From the NCBI RefSeq assembly GCF_902498845.1, contig NZ_CABVLM010000001.1:496001-560000 (forward strand): a stretch of DNA of 64,000 nt, in the 5' to 3' direction. Positions 18,676-27,990 of the stretch are shown piece by piece (positions within the stretch are counted from its first letter, which is position 1; the number at the start of each line of letters is the position of its first letter). The notes beneath the pieces were generated by a model. It saw nothing but the letters and a program-made list of their open reading frames with translations. It had not been told where the DNA came from and did no database searches. The translations under genes and the position numbers were made by a program. This stretch comes from Pseudoalteromonas rhizosphaerae (GTDB lineage: Bacteria; Pseudomonadota; Gammaproteobacteria; Enterobacterales; Alteromonadaceae).

Positions 18676-20163
18676 TTATAACGTCACTCCTTTTTTCCAA
18701 ATAGCGACTTCACGAATGTCGTTTATTTCATTGCAAGTTGGTTGGCCGTTTACGATGTTGACTAGCAGTTCAACAAATTCCCCGTGGACTTGCTCCATTG
18801 AGACATCGTTAATTAAAACGCCAGCGTCAAAATCTATCCAGCGTTTTTTCTTATTGGCAAGTTCTGAATTAGTAGCAATTTTTAACGTTGGCACAAATCC
18901 ACCATAAGGCGTGCCGCGGCCAGTGGTAAATAACACCATGTGACAACCTGCAGCACCAAGTGCGCTGGTGGCAATAGGGTCGTTACCTGGTGCATCCAAT
19001 AGATTTAATCCAGGTATTTGCAGGCGTTCACCATAGTGCAAAACCGCTTGTACTTTACTGGTGCCGGCTTTTTGCGTACACCCTAATGATTTATCTTCTA
19101 AGGTAGTGATCCCGCCTTTTTTATTACCTGGCGACGGATTTTCATAAATCGGTTGATTATGAGCTTTGTAATAACCTTTAAAGTTATTAACCATGCTAAC
19201 TAATTTATTGAAGGTCTCTTCGTCTTTACAACGCGACATTAATAAAGTTTCAGCGCCAAACATTTCAGGTACTTCGGTTAATACCGTTGTACCACCTTGA
19301 GCAATTAAATAATCCGAAAAATAACCCAGCATCGGATTCGCCGTGATACCAGACAAACCATCGCTGCCACCACATTCAAGGCCAAACTTTACTTCAGATA
19401 AAGTACCCGGTTGACGTTTATCTTGTTTTACTTGGGCATAAATTTGTTCAAGTAGCGCAACGCCTTCTTCAATTTCGTCATCGGCTTGTTGGGTGATTAA
19501 AAACTTAATGCGGCCTTCATCGTAATCCCCTAAGCCATCACGAAATGCCGGTAATTGATTATTTTCACAGCCTAAGCCAACGACTAAAGCGCCACCCGCA
19601 TTTGGATGCAGTGCCATGTTTTGTAGCAGTATCCGTGTTGTATCTAAATCATCACCGAGCTGAGAGCAGCCAAACTGGTGAGGAAACGCATAAATGCCAT
19701 CAATTTCTAATTGTGGATGACGCAGTTTAAACTCTTTGATCATTTGGTTGATCATGCCATTGACGCAGCCTACCGTAGGGATCAACCAAATTTCATTACG
19801 AATACCGACTTCGCCATTTTGACGACGGTAAATATTAACAGCAGGTGAGGGTGTCGCTTCACTTTGTTCAATAAACTCAGGAACATACTGATAATCCAGT
19901 TCATCATTGAGGGTGGTTTTAACGCAATGGGTATGCACCCAACCGCCTTTTTGAATATTCTCTAGGGCAAAGCCAATGGGGGCACCGTATTTAATAACAT
20001 TCTCTTGTTTATTAATATCACGCAGCGCCACTTTATGGCCTTTATCAATGTTCTCATTGACTAAGATCTCTTCGCCATCAACGGGCAATATTTCACCAGC
20101 GGTGATATTACGCATTGCAATGGCAACATCATCAGTTGGGTGTAGTTTAATTAATGGTTTCAT
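18676..20163 (-). CDS. uxaA: altronate dehydratase
   Basis: Dehydrates D-altronate to KDG. The N-terminal SAF-like domain (about residues 1-90, with LHPTDDVAIAMRNITAGE) and the large C-terminal iron-dependent domain (VGCVNGMINQM, HQFGCSQLGDD, GLECGGSDGLSGITANP, GAAGCHMVLFTTGRGTPYGG) match full-length UxaA of about 495 residues. It sits one base after the uxaB stop and abuts kdgK. Confidence 0.95.
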   Translation of the reverse strand: MKPLIKLHPTDDVAIAMRNITAGEILPVDGEEILVNENIDKGHKVALRDINKQENVIKYGAPIGFALENIQKGGWVHTHCVKTTLNDELDYQYVPEFIEQSEATPSPAVNIYRRQNGEVGIRNEIWLIPTVGCVNGMINQMIKEFKLRHPQLEIDGIYAFPHQFGCSQLGDDLDTTRILLQNMALHPNAGGALVVGLGCENNQLPAFRDGLGDYDEGRIKFLITQQADDEIEEGVALLEQIYAQVKQDKRQPGTLSEVKFGLECGGSDGLSGITANPMLGYFSDYLIAQGGTTVLTEVPEMFGAETLLMSRCKDEETFNKLVSMVNNFKGYYKAHNQPIYENPSPGNKKGGITTLEDKSLGCTQKAGTSKVQAVLHYGERLQIPGLNLLDAPGNDPIATSALGAAGCHMVLFTTGRGTPYGGFVPTLKIATNSELANKKKRWIDFDAGVLINDVSMEQVHGEFVELLVNIVNGQPTCNEINDIREVAIWKKGVTL

Positions 20164-20164
20164 A

Positions 20165-21622
20165 TTATTGGCCTAACTGGTTAGTAAGCGTAGTAGCTAC
20201 ACCTTCAGTGAGCATATTACGTAGGTGAGCTGTAACGGTGGCAGTTAATTCAGGAAGTTCATTTAAATCACTTTCCCAATGCCATTGTGCCCCTAGTACT
20301 TGTTCAACAAGCGTGTTTAAGGATAGGGTGTTGTTATCAAAGTCATGCCACAGGGTATTAAATAGTTCTAGCCATTGTGGTGCATCGCTCAATTCAATTT
20401 GCTGCTCATTACGTAGGCCTTTATACATCAAAATTTGCCCTGCAATAGCCAATGCCATCATATTCGGTACGGCGTTATTTGTTTTCACATAGGTGTGCAA
20501 CTGCGGCAAAATACGGGTCTTAAATTTAGTCATACTGTTGAGTGAAATAGCCAGTAATAAATGGCAAATATACGGATTTCTGAAGCGGTTCAGTACATCA
20601 TTGGCAAAGCGCTTTAATTCATCTTCAGGTAAATCAAGAGTGGGAATAATTTCAGCAAAGATTAATTGTGTTAGGTATTTTTCAAACAAAGGATCGGCCA
20701 GCGCATCGCCCACAGAATCAATGTTCGCCATGTAAGCTAGTGGCACTAAAGCCGTATGAGCACCATTTAAAATACCGACTTTTTGTTGTTTGTAAGGTGA
20801 AATATCATCAACAATTTTTATATTTAGATCACTGTCTTGCAAGCATAATAATTCAGCTAGATGCTGCGGTCCTTGAATAACAAACAAGTGAAAGTACTCA
20901 GCGGTCACCATAAAGTTATCTAAATAACCTAACGATTCTTGTAGTTGTTGATGCTCATCACGGGGGAAGCCAGTGACAATACGGTCAACTAAGCTTGAGC
21001 AAAAGTGGTTAGCTTCATTCAACCAGCTTGAAAACGCCTCAGGTAGTTGCCAAAGTTGGCAGTATTGAAACACGATTTCTTTGAGTTTCTCGCCGTTGTA
21101 GTCAATTAACTCACAAGGGATGATCACCATGCCGCTGTCAGCTGAGCCGTTAAAGTGATTAAAGCGATGGAACAACCACTGCGTTAATTTAGCTGGGAAT
21201 GCTTTAGCGGGAGCGTCATCGAGTCTATCAGTATCAATATATTCAATACCAGCTTCAGTGGTATTTGAAAAAATAATTTTCAGATCCGGATTCTCAGCTA
21301 ATGCCATATAACGCGGAAAATCTTTATAGACAGGAATTTCTTCATTGATTGAACTAATAATACGGTGATCGGCGACGGTTTCACCTTGCTCGTTTAAGCC
21401 ACGAATAATAGTGGTATACAAACCATCTTGAACATTAAGTAAAGGAATTGCGTCATAATCAATCGGGCGGATCACCGCAACGCCGGCGTTTAGATCACTT
21501 GTTTCATTGAGTTTATCAATTTGCCAATCGATAAATGCACGCAAGAAATTCCCCTCACCGTATTGCATTATTTTTGTTGGGTATTTGTTTTTATTAAAGT
21601 TTTTTCTATTCAGTGCTTGCAT
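20165..21622 (-). CDS. uxaB: tagaturonate reductase (altronate oxidoreductase)
   Basis: Reduces D-tagaturonate to D-altronate with NADH. Mannitol-dehydrogenase family: the N-terminal MQYGEGNFLRAFIDWQID contains the nucleotide-binding Gly motif, and the central ISPYKQQKVGILNGAHTAL has the active-site KxxxLNGxH pattern. 485 residues is the family length. First gene of the uxaB-uxaA-kdgK operon; a LacI-type operator and promoter lie 57 bp upstream, shared with divergent kduD. Confidence 0.94.
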   Translation of the reverse strand: MQALNRKNFNKNKYPTKIMQYGEGNFLRAFIDWQIDKLNETSDLNAGVAVIRPIDYDAIPLLNVQDGLYTTIIRGLNEQGETVADHRIISSINEEIPVYKDFPRYMALAENPDLKIIFSNTTEAGIEYIDTDRLDDAPAKAFPAKLTQWLFHRFNHFNGSADSGMVIIPCELIDYNGEKLKEIVFQYCQLWQLPEAFSSWLNEANHFCSSLVDRIVTGFPRDEHQQLQESLGYLDNFMVTAEYFHLFVIQGPQHLAELLCLQDSDLNIKIVDDISPYKQQKVGILNGAHTALVPLAYMANIDSVGDALADPLFEKYLTQLIFAEIIPTLDLPEDELKRFANDVLNRFRNPYICHLLLAISLNSMTKFKTRILPQLHTYVKTNNAVPNMMALAIAGQILMYKGLRNEQQIELSDAPQWLELFNTLWHDFDNNTLSLNTLVEQVLGAQWHWESDLNELPELTATVTAHLRNMLTEGVATTLTNQLGQ

Positions 21623-21678
21623 AATATGAACCTATAAACGTTATATGGGCTGATTGATATTTACATCTTAGCTATATT

Positions 21679-21729
21679 TGCCACCGGTGGCAAATAATAT
21701 TTGACAAATTGCCACCGGTAGCGAAGAAT
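21679..21729. promoter_or_regulatory. divergent uxaB/kduD promoters with tandem LacI-type operators
   Basis: Operator 1 is TGCCACCGGTGGCA at 21679-21692. Operator 2 is TGCCACCGGTAGCG at 21710-21723. The centres are 31 bp apart, about three helical turns. For kduD (plus) TTGACA (21701-21706), a 17-bp spacer and AAGAAT (21724-21729) form a promoter whose spacer contains operator 2. For uxaB (minus) TTGCCA of operator 1, a 17-bp spacer and TAAGAT form the promoter. Both directions would be occluded by a repressor. Confidence 0.78.
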
Positions 21730-21807
21730 GGGTATTAACAAGTTTAGTCAATTCAATTTACATTGAATTAGTAATTACGTAATAAACACTTTATACAGGA
21801 ATTTAAA

Positions 21808-22572
21808 ATGACAGCCACTTTGTTTGATCTAACTTCAAAAACGGCACTCGTCACCGGTGCAAGCCGCGGACTGGGTCAACAAATTGCACTGGGTTTAGCA
21901 GCTGCTGGCGCCAAGGTTATTTGCAGTAGTAGTAAAGAGCACGGCTGCCAAGCAACGTGTCAGATGATCAAAGAGCGCGGTGGTGAGGCGTATGATTATG
22001 CAGCTGATTTGAGTAATACGGATTCAGTGAATGCCTTAGCAGCTACAGCCTTAGCTAATCATGGCGGTATTGATATTTTGGTTAATGTTGGCGGCACAAT
22101 ATTTCGCAGCCCTGCGGTGGATTACCCGTATGAGCAATGGCAGAACGTGATGAAAGTAAACCTTGATGCCAGTTTTTTATTGGCCCAAGCGGTTGCGCCA
22201 AACATGATCAAACAAGGGTTTGGCAAAATAATTAATATTGCCTCAATGCTGTCATACAGCGGCGGTATGACAGTCCCAGCATATACCGCGAGCAAACATG
22301 CGGTAGCGGGTCTTACTAAAGCGCTGGCAAACGAATGGGCGCAACACAATATTCAAGTTAATGCTATTGCGCCAGGTTATTTTAGAACCGATAACACCCA
22401 AGCATTACAAGATGATGCCGCTCGTAATAGTGAAATTGAAAAGCGTATCCCTGCGGGGCGTTGGGGTGAAGCAGAAGACTTAATTGGTTCAGCCATATTT
22501 TTATCATCAACAGCCAGTGACTATGTCAATGGCCATATTCTCGCGGTTGATGGTGGCTGGTTAGCACGATAA
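21808..22572 (+). CDS. kduD: 2-dehydro-3-deoxy-D-gluconate 5-dehydrogenase
   Basis: A short-chain dehydrogenase that reduces 2,5-diketo-3-deoxygluconate to KDG, the last step for unsaturated uronates made by pectate lyases. Rossmann motif TGASRGLG, NVGG segment, catalytic Ser and YTASK (Tyr near residue 159), and C-terminal AVDGGWLAR. 254 residues, close to the E. coli length. CAGGAA precedes the ATG. It heads the operon kduD-kduI-TRAP; the assignment is supported by kduI being next. Confidence 0.94.
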   Translation: MTATLFDLTSKTALVTGASRGLGQQIALGLAAAGAKVICSSSKEHGCQATCQMIKERGGEAYDYAADLSNTDSVNALAATALANHGGIDILVNVGGTIFRSPAVDYPYEQWQNVMKVNLDASFLLAQAVAPNMIKQGFGKIINIASMLSYSGGMTVPAYTASKHAVAGLTKALANEWAQHNIQVNAIAPGYFRTDNTQALQDDAARNSEIEKRIPAGRWGEAEDLIGSAIFLSSTASDYVNGHILAVDGGWLAR

Positions 22573-22595
22573 TTTTTAATTTTAGGTAGCATGTT

Positions 22596-23438
22596 ATGAG
22601 CACACAAATAGAGTCACGTTATGCCGTTGGTCCAAATGAAGTTAAAGGCTATGACACCCAACAGTTAAGAGATGAGTTTTTGGTCGACAAACTCATGCAA
22701 GAGAACACCATTTATTGGTTATACACCCACTACGAGCGTTTTATGGTGGGCAGTGCGGTGCCAACCAGCGCACCGCTTAGGTTAGAAACGGTAGACAACT
22801 TAAAAGCAGCAAACTTTTTAACAGGTAGAGAGCTTGGTGTGATCAATGTTGGCGGCAGCGGCACGGTGACTGCTGATGGAGAAGATTTTCAGCTTGGCTA
22901 TAAAGATGCCTTGTATTTAGGTAAAGATACCAATGAGGTGCTGTTTAGTAGTCATGAGAGTGGCAATCCTGCAAAATTTTATCTTAATTCTGCACCAGCT
23001 CACCACAAATATCCAAATAAGTTAGTGACGCGTAATGATGCCAATGTATTGCATTTAGGTGCGCTTGAAACCTCCAATGAGCGCAATATTAATCAGATGC
23101 TGATCAATACCGTAGTACAAACATGCCAACTACAAATGGGGCTAACGGAATTAAAACCAGGCAGCGTCTGGAATACCATGCCAGCTCATCAGCATGATCG
23201 TCGCAACGAAGTGTATTTTTATTTTGAAGTGCCAGAGCAGCAAGCTGTGTGTCACTTTATGGGCGAGCCGACTGAAACACGCCATATTTGGGTACATAAC
23301 GAGCAAGCAGTGGTATCGCCACCGTGGTCAATTCACTCTGGTGCTGGCACACAAAACTACAGTTTTATTTGGGGCATGGCAGGCGAAAACCTCGATTATG
23401 ATGATATGGATAAATATCAACCGGGCGAGCTGAGATAA
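22596..23438 (+). CDS. kduI: 5-dehydro-4-deoxy-D-glucuronate isomerase
   Basis: Isomerises 5-keto-4-deoxyuronate to 2,5-diketo-3-deoxygluconate. A double-cupin zinc enzyme with metal ligands visible in MPAHQHDRRNEVYFYF (two His and a Glu) and in SIHSGAGTQNY (His). The 280-residue length and the C-terminus MAGENLDYDDMD are typical. It follows kduD by 23 bp. Confidence 0.96.
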   Translation: MSTQIESRYAVGPNEVKGYDTQQLRDEFLVDKLMQENTIYWLYTHYERFMVGSAVPTSAPLRLETVDNLKAANFLTGRELGVINVGGSGTVTADGEDFQLGYKDALYLGKDTNEVLFSSHESGNPAKFYLNSAPAHHKYPNKLVTRNDANVLHLGALETSNERNINQMLINTVVQTCQLQMGLTELKPGSVWNTMPAHQHDRRNEVYFYFEVPEQQAVCHFMGEPTETRHIWVHNEQAVVSPPWSIHSGAGTQNYSFIWGMAGENLDYDDMDKYQPGELR

Positions 23439-23479
23439 TCAGCTCTTTTATGATCATATAGCGATAAGAAGAAATAATA

Positions 23480-24457
23480 ATGAATAGAAATCTTCTCATA
23501 AAGATAATGCTAGTTTTGTCGTTATTTTTGCTAACTAGTTGCACTGATGACAAAAAAACAGTGCGATTAACTTTGGCACATACATTAGACACCCGCCATG
23601 TGGTGCATCAAGCAATGGAATATATGGCTGAACGTTTGGCATTTTATTCAAATGGCACAATGGAAATTGTTATCTATCCAGGTGGTCAGTTGGGGTCTGA
23701 ACGTGAACTCATTGAGTTGTTACAAATTGGAAGTTTATCAATCACTAAAGTATCGGCAAGCCCGCTGGAAGGCTTTGTACCTGAGATGAAAGTGTTTGGC
23801 ATTCCGTATTTGTTTCGCGATAGTGAACATTTTTGGCGTGTACTTAAAAGCGATTTAGGCACCGAGCTACTAAATAAAGTAAGCACTGCAAGACTTAAAG
23901 GTTTGGGCTATTACGATGCAGGCAGCCGCAGCTTTTACACCACCAATGGCGCGATTAATACCCCAGATGATTTAATAGGTAAAAAAATTCGCGTGTTAAA
24001 TAGCCCTACAGCAGTAGCAACAGTGCAGGCTTTAGGCGGCGCTGCAGCACCGATTGCATGGGGCGAATTATATGCCGCACTGCAACAAGGTGTAGTTGAT
24101 GGCGCAGAGAACAATCCGCCAAGCTATTACTTATCTCGTCATTACGAAATCGCTAAATATTATTCGCTGGACGAACATACCTTTGTTCCAGATGTAATTT
24201 TAGCAAGCTTAGAAGTTTGGAACTCACTTAACAACGAACAACAACAGTGGTTAACCCAAGCGATGGCCGACTCTGTTGAGTACCAACGTTCATTGTGGCA
24301 AAACGCATCTGATGAGGCGCTTAAAGCAGTTATCGCAGAAGGCGTACAAGTGACCTACCCTGACAAACAAGCGTTTCAAGATAAAGTGGCTGATTTTCAT
24401 GCTTCGTTCGCTGATACAGCGGTTGCAGCTCACATTAAAAAAATAAAAAGCATGTAG
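23480..24457 (+). CDS. TRAP transporter substrate-binding protein (DctP family), lipoprotein
   Basis: Captures an organic acid in the periplasm for the TRAP permease encoded next. The signal sequence ends in the lipobox LLTSC, so it is probably membrane-tethered, unlike most freely soluble DctP proteins. Family features: LTLAHTLDTRHVVHQA, GGQLGSERELIE, YYDAGSRSFYT, and KIRVLNSPTAVATVQALGG containing the carboxylate-binding Arg. Context in the kdu operon suggests uronate monomers as the ligand (inference). Confidence 0.92.
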   Translation: MNRNLLIKIMLVLSLFLLTSCTDDKKTVRLTLAHTLDTRHVVHQAMEYMAERLAFYSNGTMEIVIYPGGQLGSERELIELLQIGSLSITKVSASPLEGFVPEMKVFGIPYLFRDSEHFWRVLKSDLGTELLNKVSTARLKGLGYYDAGSRSFYTTNGAINTPDDLIGKKIRVLNSPTAVATVQALGGAAAPIAWGELYAALQQGVVDGAENNPPSYYLSRHYEIAKYYSLDEHTFVPDVILASLEVWNSLNNEQQQWLTQAMADSVEYQRSLWQNASDEALKAVIAEGVQVTYPDKQAFQDKVADFHASFADTAVAAHIKKIKSM

Positions 24458-24466
24458 GAGCAAACA

Positions 24467-24955
24467 ATGCGACAACTCAACACACACTTAAATCGCATCA
24501 TAGAGCGATTACTGATTTTGGCCATGATAGCAATTGTAACCGTTGTTTGTTGGCAAGTATTTTCACGATTTATTTTACGTGCACCGAGCTCATACACCGA
24601 AGAGTTAGCGCGTTTTATCCTGATTTGGATTGGTGTCTTGGGCGCTTCGTATGCGTATCGTACTAAAGCACATTTAGGACTTGATCTGTTTTATCAAAAA
24701 ATGATCCCGTCACTTAGGTATAAGTGTTCATTTGTAATCGAAATCTGCGTGCTGATCACAGCATTAAGTATTTTAGTGTATGGCGGCAGCCAATTGATGA
24801 TGCTGAGCTTTGAATTAAAGCAAACGTCAGCGGCGCTTGAGATCAACATGGGTTATGTGTATATCGTTTTACCGCTGAGCGGGGTGTTGATTGTGATTAA
24901 TTGCATTGAAAACCTGATCAATTATGCACAGCAAAAATTCACGGAGGAAGCATAA
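24467..24955 (+). CDS. TRAP transporter small membrane subunit (DctQ)
   Basis: A four-helix inner-membrane subunit of 162 residues with the DctQ signatures RAPSSYTEELARFILIWIGVLG and SYAYRTKAHLGLDL. GGAG lies 9 bp from the ATG, and the gene is only 9 bp after dctP. Partners the large subunit, whose ATG overlaps its stop by one base. Confidence 0.92.
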   Translation: MRQLNTHLNRIIERLLILAMIAIVTVVCWQVFSRFILRAPSSYTEELARFILIWIGVLGASYAYRTKAHLGLDLFYQKMIPSLRYKCSFVIEICVLITALSILVYGGSQLMMLSFELKQTSAALEINMGYVYIVLPLSGVLIVINCIENLINYAQQKFTEEA

Positions 24956-26256
24956 TGGACTTAACAGCAATTGTTTTAATCGTTTGTTTTTTTGTATTGT
25001 TATTTATTAATGTACCTATTTCTTTGTGTATTGCGCTATCAACATTAGCAGCGCTATTAATGCACATTGATTTTACGCCTGCCACTACGACCATAGCCCA
25101 ACAAATGGCCGGTGGCATTGATAGTTTCGCATTATTGGCAATCCCATTTTTTATCTTGTCTGGATTGATAATGGGTCAAGGCGGCATTGCTAAACGGCTG
25201 ATTGAATGTGCTATGGCGATGATAGGCTTTTTACCCGGCGGCCTGGCACTCGTAAATGTAATGTCGTGCATGTTATTTGGTGCAATATCAGGCTCTGCCG
25301 TTGCAGCCACATCGGCGATTGGTAGTTTTATGGTGCCAGAAATGAAAAAACATGGTTACAGTGCCAGTTTTGCTGCGGCGGTTACCGCAAGTGCAGCCAC
25401 TACGGGCATGTTAATACCACCGAGTAATATTTTAATTATCTATGCCATCGCCAGTGGTGGGGTGTCGATTGCGGCATTATTTATTGCCGGCTACTTACCG
25501 GGTATTTTAGTAGGGCTGGCATTGATGATTGTTTGCGCTATTTACTCGATTAAAAACAACTACCCAGTAACAGCAAGACTGCCATTTAACATTGTGATGA
25601 AAAAAATACTCGCAGCTTTGCCAAGCTTGTTGCTTATTTTTATTGTTATTGGCGGCATTATTGGTGGTGTATTTACCGCAACTGAAGCCGGCGCTATTGC
25701 CGTTATTTATGCTTTAATACTGTCGGTATTTATCTACAAAGAAATCAATATAGCTGAAATGCCTGCTATATTACTAAAAGCTTGTGAAACAACGGCTATT
25801 GTAATGCTGATCATTGCCGCGTCTTCGGGCATGTCGTGGTTATTGTCATACACACATATTCCACAGCTGGTCAGTGAGTTCTTTTTAACACTCAGTGATA
25901 ATCCGATTTTAATCTTGCTGTTAATCAATCTGATTTTAATTTTGGTTGGCGCGTTTATTGATATGACGCCTGCGGTACTGATTTTTACACCGATCTTTTT
26001 ACCGGTAGCTGAGCAATTTGGTATGTCGCCGATTCAATTTGGGATTATGATTGTATTAAACTTATCAATTGGCTTGGTGTCTCCGCCAGTTGGGAGTGTG
26101 CTGTTTGTCAGTTGTGCGGTGGCGAAAACATCGTTACATAAAATAATTAAGCCAATGATGCCGCTGTATGCTGTGATGTTTCTGGTATTGATGTTGGTTA
26201 CATATGTACCGGCGATCAGTGAAACGTTACCGCGTTTATTTGGTTTAATCGAGTAA
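24955..26256 (+). CDS. TRAP transporter large membrane subunit (DctM)
   Basis: A 433-residue sodium-coupled TRAP permease subunit with about 12 hydrophobic segments. Typical blocks: the start LLFINVPISLCIALS, AIPFFILSGLIMGQGGIAKRL, AISGSAVAATSAIGSFMVPEM, MLIPPSNILIIYA and IGLVSPPVGSVLF. A strong GGAGGA precedes the ATG. Last gene of the kduD operon, closed by a terminator. Confidence 0.94.
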   Translation: MDLTAIVLIVCFFVLLFINVPISLCIALSTLAALLMHIDFTPATTTIAQQMAGGIDSFALLAIPFFILSGLIMGQGGIAKRLIECAMAMIGFLPGGLALVNVMSCMLFGAISGSAVAATSAIGSFMVPEMKKHGYSASFAAAVTASAATTGMLIPPSNILIIYAIASGGVSIAALFIAGYLPGILVGLALMIVCAIYSIKNNYPVTARLPFNIVMKKILAALPSLLLIFIVIGGIIGGVFTATEAGAIAVIYALILSVFIYKEINIAEMPAILLKACETTAIVMLIIAASSGMSWLLSYTHIPQLVSEFFLTLSDNPILILLLINLILILVGAFIDMTPAVLIFTPIFLPVAEQFGMSPIQFGIMIVLNLSIGLVSPPVGSVLFVSCAVAKTSLHKIIKPMMPLYAVMFLVLMLVTYVPAISETLPRLFGLIE

Positions 26257-26320
26257 CTAACCTGAACTTGGGATAATTTATTTGCCAGCGTTTAGGCCAA
26301 CTTAATCAAACAAATCTGTG

Positions 26321-26349
26321 ATGGAGCTCAACAGCTCCATTTTTCTTTT
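26321..26349 (+). terminator. Rho-independent terminator of the kduD-TRAP operon
   Basis: ATGGAGCT (26321-26328) and AGCTCCAT (26333-26340) form an 8-bp perfect stem with a 4-nt loop, followed by TTTTCTTTT. Confidence 0.85.
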
Positions 26350-26446
26350 AAATCAAAGTAGTCAATGTATAACAAGAGCTGACTAACTACTTCTATGGAT
26401 CTACGGTTAGTGTTAAACTTTGCAATCATCCTAAATAGGAACTTTT

Positions 26447-27466
26447 ATGTCAGTAACGATTAATGATGTAGCTAAGCTGTGTGGTGTTTCAAAGCGCACA
26501 GTTTCACGTGTGATCAACCGCTCTCCCGCTGTGGGTGAAGCGACGCGAGAGCGAGTGCTTAAAATTATCAGCGAAGTTGGTTTTTCTCCTGACAAACAAG
26601 CTCGGGGGCTGGCATCAAGTCGTTCTTACTTATTAGGTTTAATTTATGATAACCCCGATGCATTGTATATTGATCAGGTGCAACGAGGTGCATTAAGCGT
26701 CTGCTCTGAACTTGGCTATGAATTGGTTGTTCATCCTAGTTACTCTAAAAGTGCTGAATTTATTGACGATTGCCTGTCATTTATCTCTCGCTCTAAGCTT
26801 GATGGCGTGATTATTTTACCGCCAGTATCTGAAAACAAAGAGTTGGCTGCAGCAATTCGTGAAGCAGGTTGTCCTTATGTGCGCTTAGCATCGGTAGATT
26901 TAGATGATGCTGATAATATTGTGGTCTCAGACGAACGCGCAGCAATGAAAGAAATGGCCAGCTACTTGGTTGAACTTGGCCATAAAGACATTGGTTTTAT
27001 TTCTGGACCGCAAGTTTATCGTTCTTCAATCGAACGCTTAGCTGGATTTTTAGCTGAACTGCAACAATGTAATGTGCAACTGCCAGGAAATCGTATTATT
27101 GAAGGCAAAAATAGTTACGAAAGTGGTATTGAGTGCGCTATGACATTGTTAAGCACTGAACCAAGACCAACGGCCATTGTTGCTAACAACGACGAAATGG
27201 CGGCTGGGGTATTACGGGTTGCCAGTAATTTAAATATCAAAGTACCAGAACAGCTATCAGTAGCAGGTTTTGATGATAATATTTTGGCTTCACGGATCAT
27301 TCCATCGCTAACGACTATTCGAAGACCTGTACAAAATATGGCATGTTTAGCGGTGCAAAAACTCATCAATAAAAGCCAATCGACACAAAGTGAAAAAATT
27401 AAATTAGATGACGTAGTCACTCCTTATTTAGTGAAGCGTGAATCTACTAACAGATGCGCTAAATAG
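26447..27466 (+). CDS. LacI-family transcriptional regulator, candidate regulator of the pectin locus
   Basis: N-terminal LacI-type helix-turn-helix (TINDVAKLCGVSKRTVSRVINR) with hinge helix PDKQARGLASSRSY, then a periplasmic-binding-protein-like effector domain to residue 339. At the two recognition-helix positions that set LacI specificity it has Lys-Arg (LacI has Tyr-Gln), followed by the conserved Arg. It is the only LacI-type gene in the window, lies inside the locus, and the repeated even palindrome with central CG fits LacI-family binding. That it binds those sites is inference. No copy of the palindrome lies before its own gene. AGGAAC precedes the ATG. The effector may be KDG or a related intermediate. 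Confidence 0.9.
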   Translation: MSVTINDVAKLCGVSKRTVSRVINRSPAVGEATRERVLKIISEVGFSPDKQARGLASSRSYLLGLIYDNPDALYIDQVQRGALSVCSELGYELVVHPSYSKSAEFIDDCLSFISRSKLDGVIILPPVSENKELAAAIREAGCPYVRLASVDLDDADNIVVSDERAAMKEMASYLVELGHKDIGFISGPQVYRSSIERLAGFLAELQQCNVQLPGNRIIEGKNSYESGIECAMTLLSTEPRPTAIVANNDEMAAGVLRVASNLNIKVPEQLSVAGFDDNILASRIIPSLTTIRRPVQNMACLAVQKLINKSQSTQSEKIKLDDVVTPYLVKRESTNRCAK

Positions 27467-27990
27467 TACCGATTACCCCCCCCATAATAACCTTTTTGTT
27501 ACAGACATATAAAGCGCCTAACTGACAGTAGGGCGCTTACTTCTATCCGTAATCCAATATACTTTTTTGATTTAATTAATGAGTTAATTAAATTTGAGGA
27601 GCACCTTTGATAAAATAGCATGAAATATCGCTGTTAAACCAAACGGCCGATATGCTGCTTAAAGCGTAAAATGCATAGCGCTCGTTTTTAATACCTGGAA
27701 CATTTTAAGCGCTGTAAGCCCCGGCTGATATCAATTGTATTAAGTTACTGACCATTTATAGCGACAGATAAATACAGTGATAACAAGGCAGAAATTTTGA
27801 TAGGGTGTTCTTGGCAATTACTCCTGCATTGCTCTACCTCCTGCATCTATGCAGTCGTACTTGAAAAATTACTAACTCAATTTAATAACGTTAACTTCAT
27901 GCCCTCGCTCTTTAACCGCAGCGCCTGTTAATCTCTTTGTGAATTATTAACTTGAAGATTTTGTTGCGCAAAGAGAAAGGAATGATATGG
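27467..27990. other. 600-bp gene-free stretch with imperfect inverted repeats
   Basis: I see no credible gene here. AAGCGCC (27512-27518) pairs with GGCGCTT (27532-27538) just after the LacI gene and may end its transcript. A longer imperfect palindrome has arms 27657-27673 and 27701-27719 (left GCTTAAAGCG..TAAAATG; the right arm is its near-complement). A short direct repeat CTCCTGCAT occurs twice near 27825-27850. TCTCTTTGTG (27932-27941) and CGCAAAGAGA (27967-27976) nearly pair. This looks like decayed or repetitive non-coding sequence. Confidence 0.45.

Noticed and set aside
21808..21890. Extra operator in kduD (CGTCACCGGTGCAA)
   Set aside because: Only the central eight bases match; the outer half-sites differ and it encodes the conserved Rossmann TGAS motif.
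26257..26446. Autoregulatory operator before the LacI gene
   Set aside because: No copy of the palindrome with two or fewer mismatches is seen there; only the terminator of the TRAP operon and AT-rich DNA.
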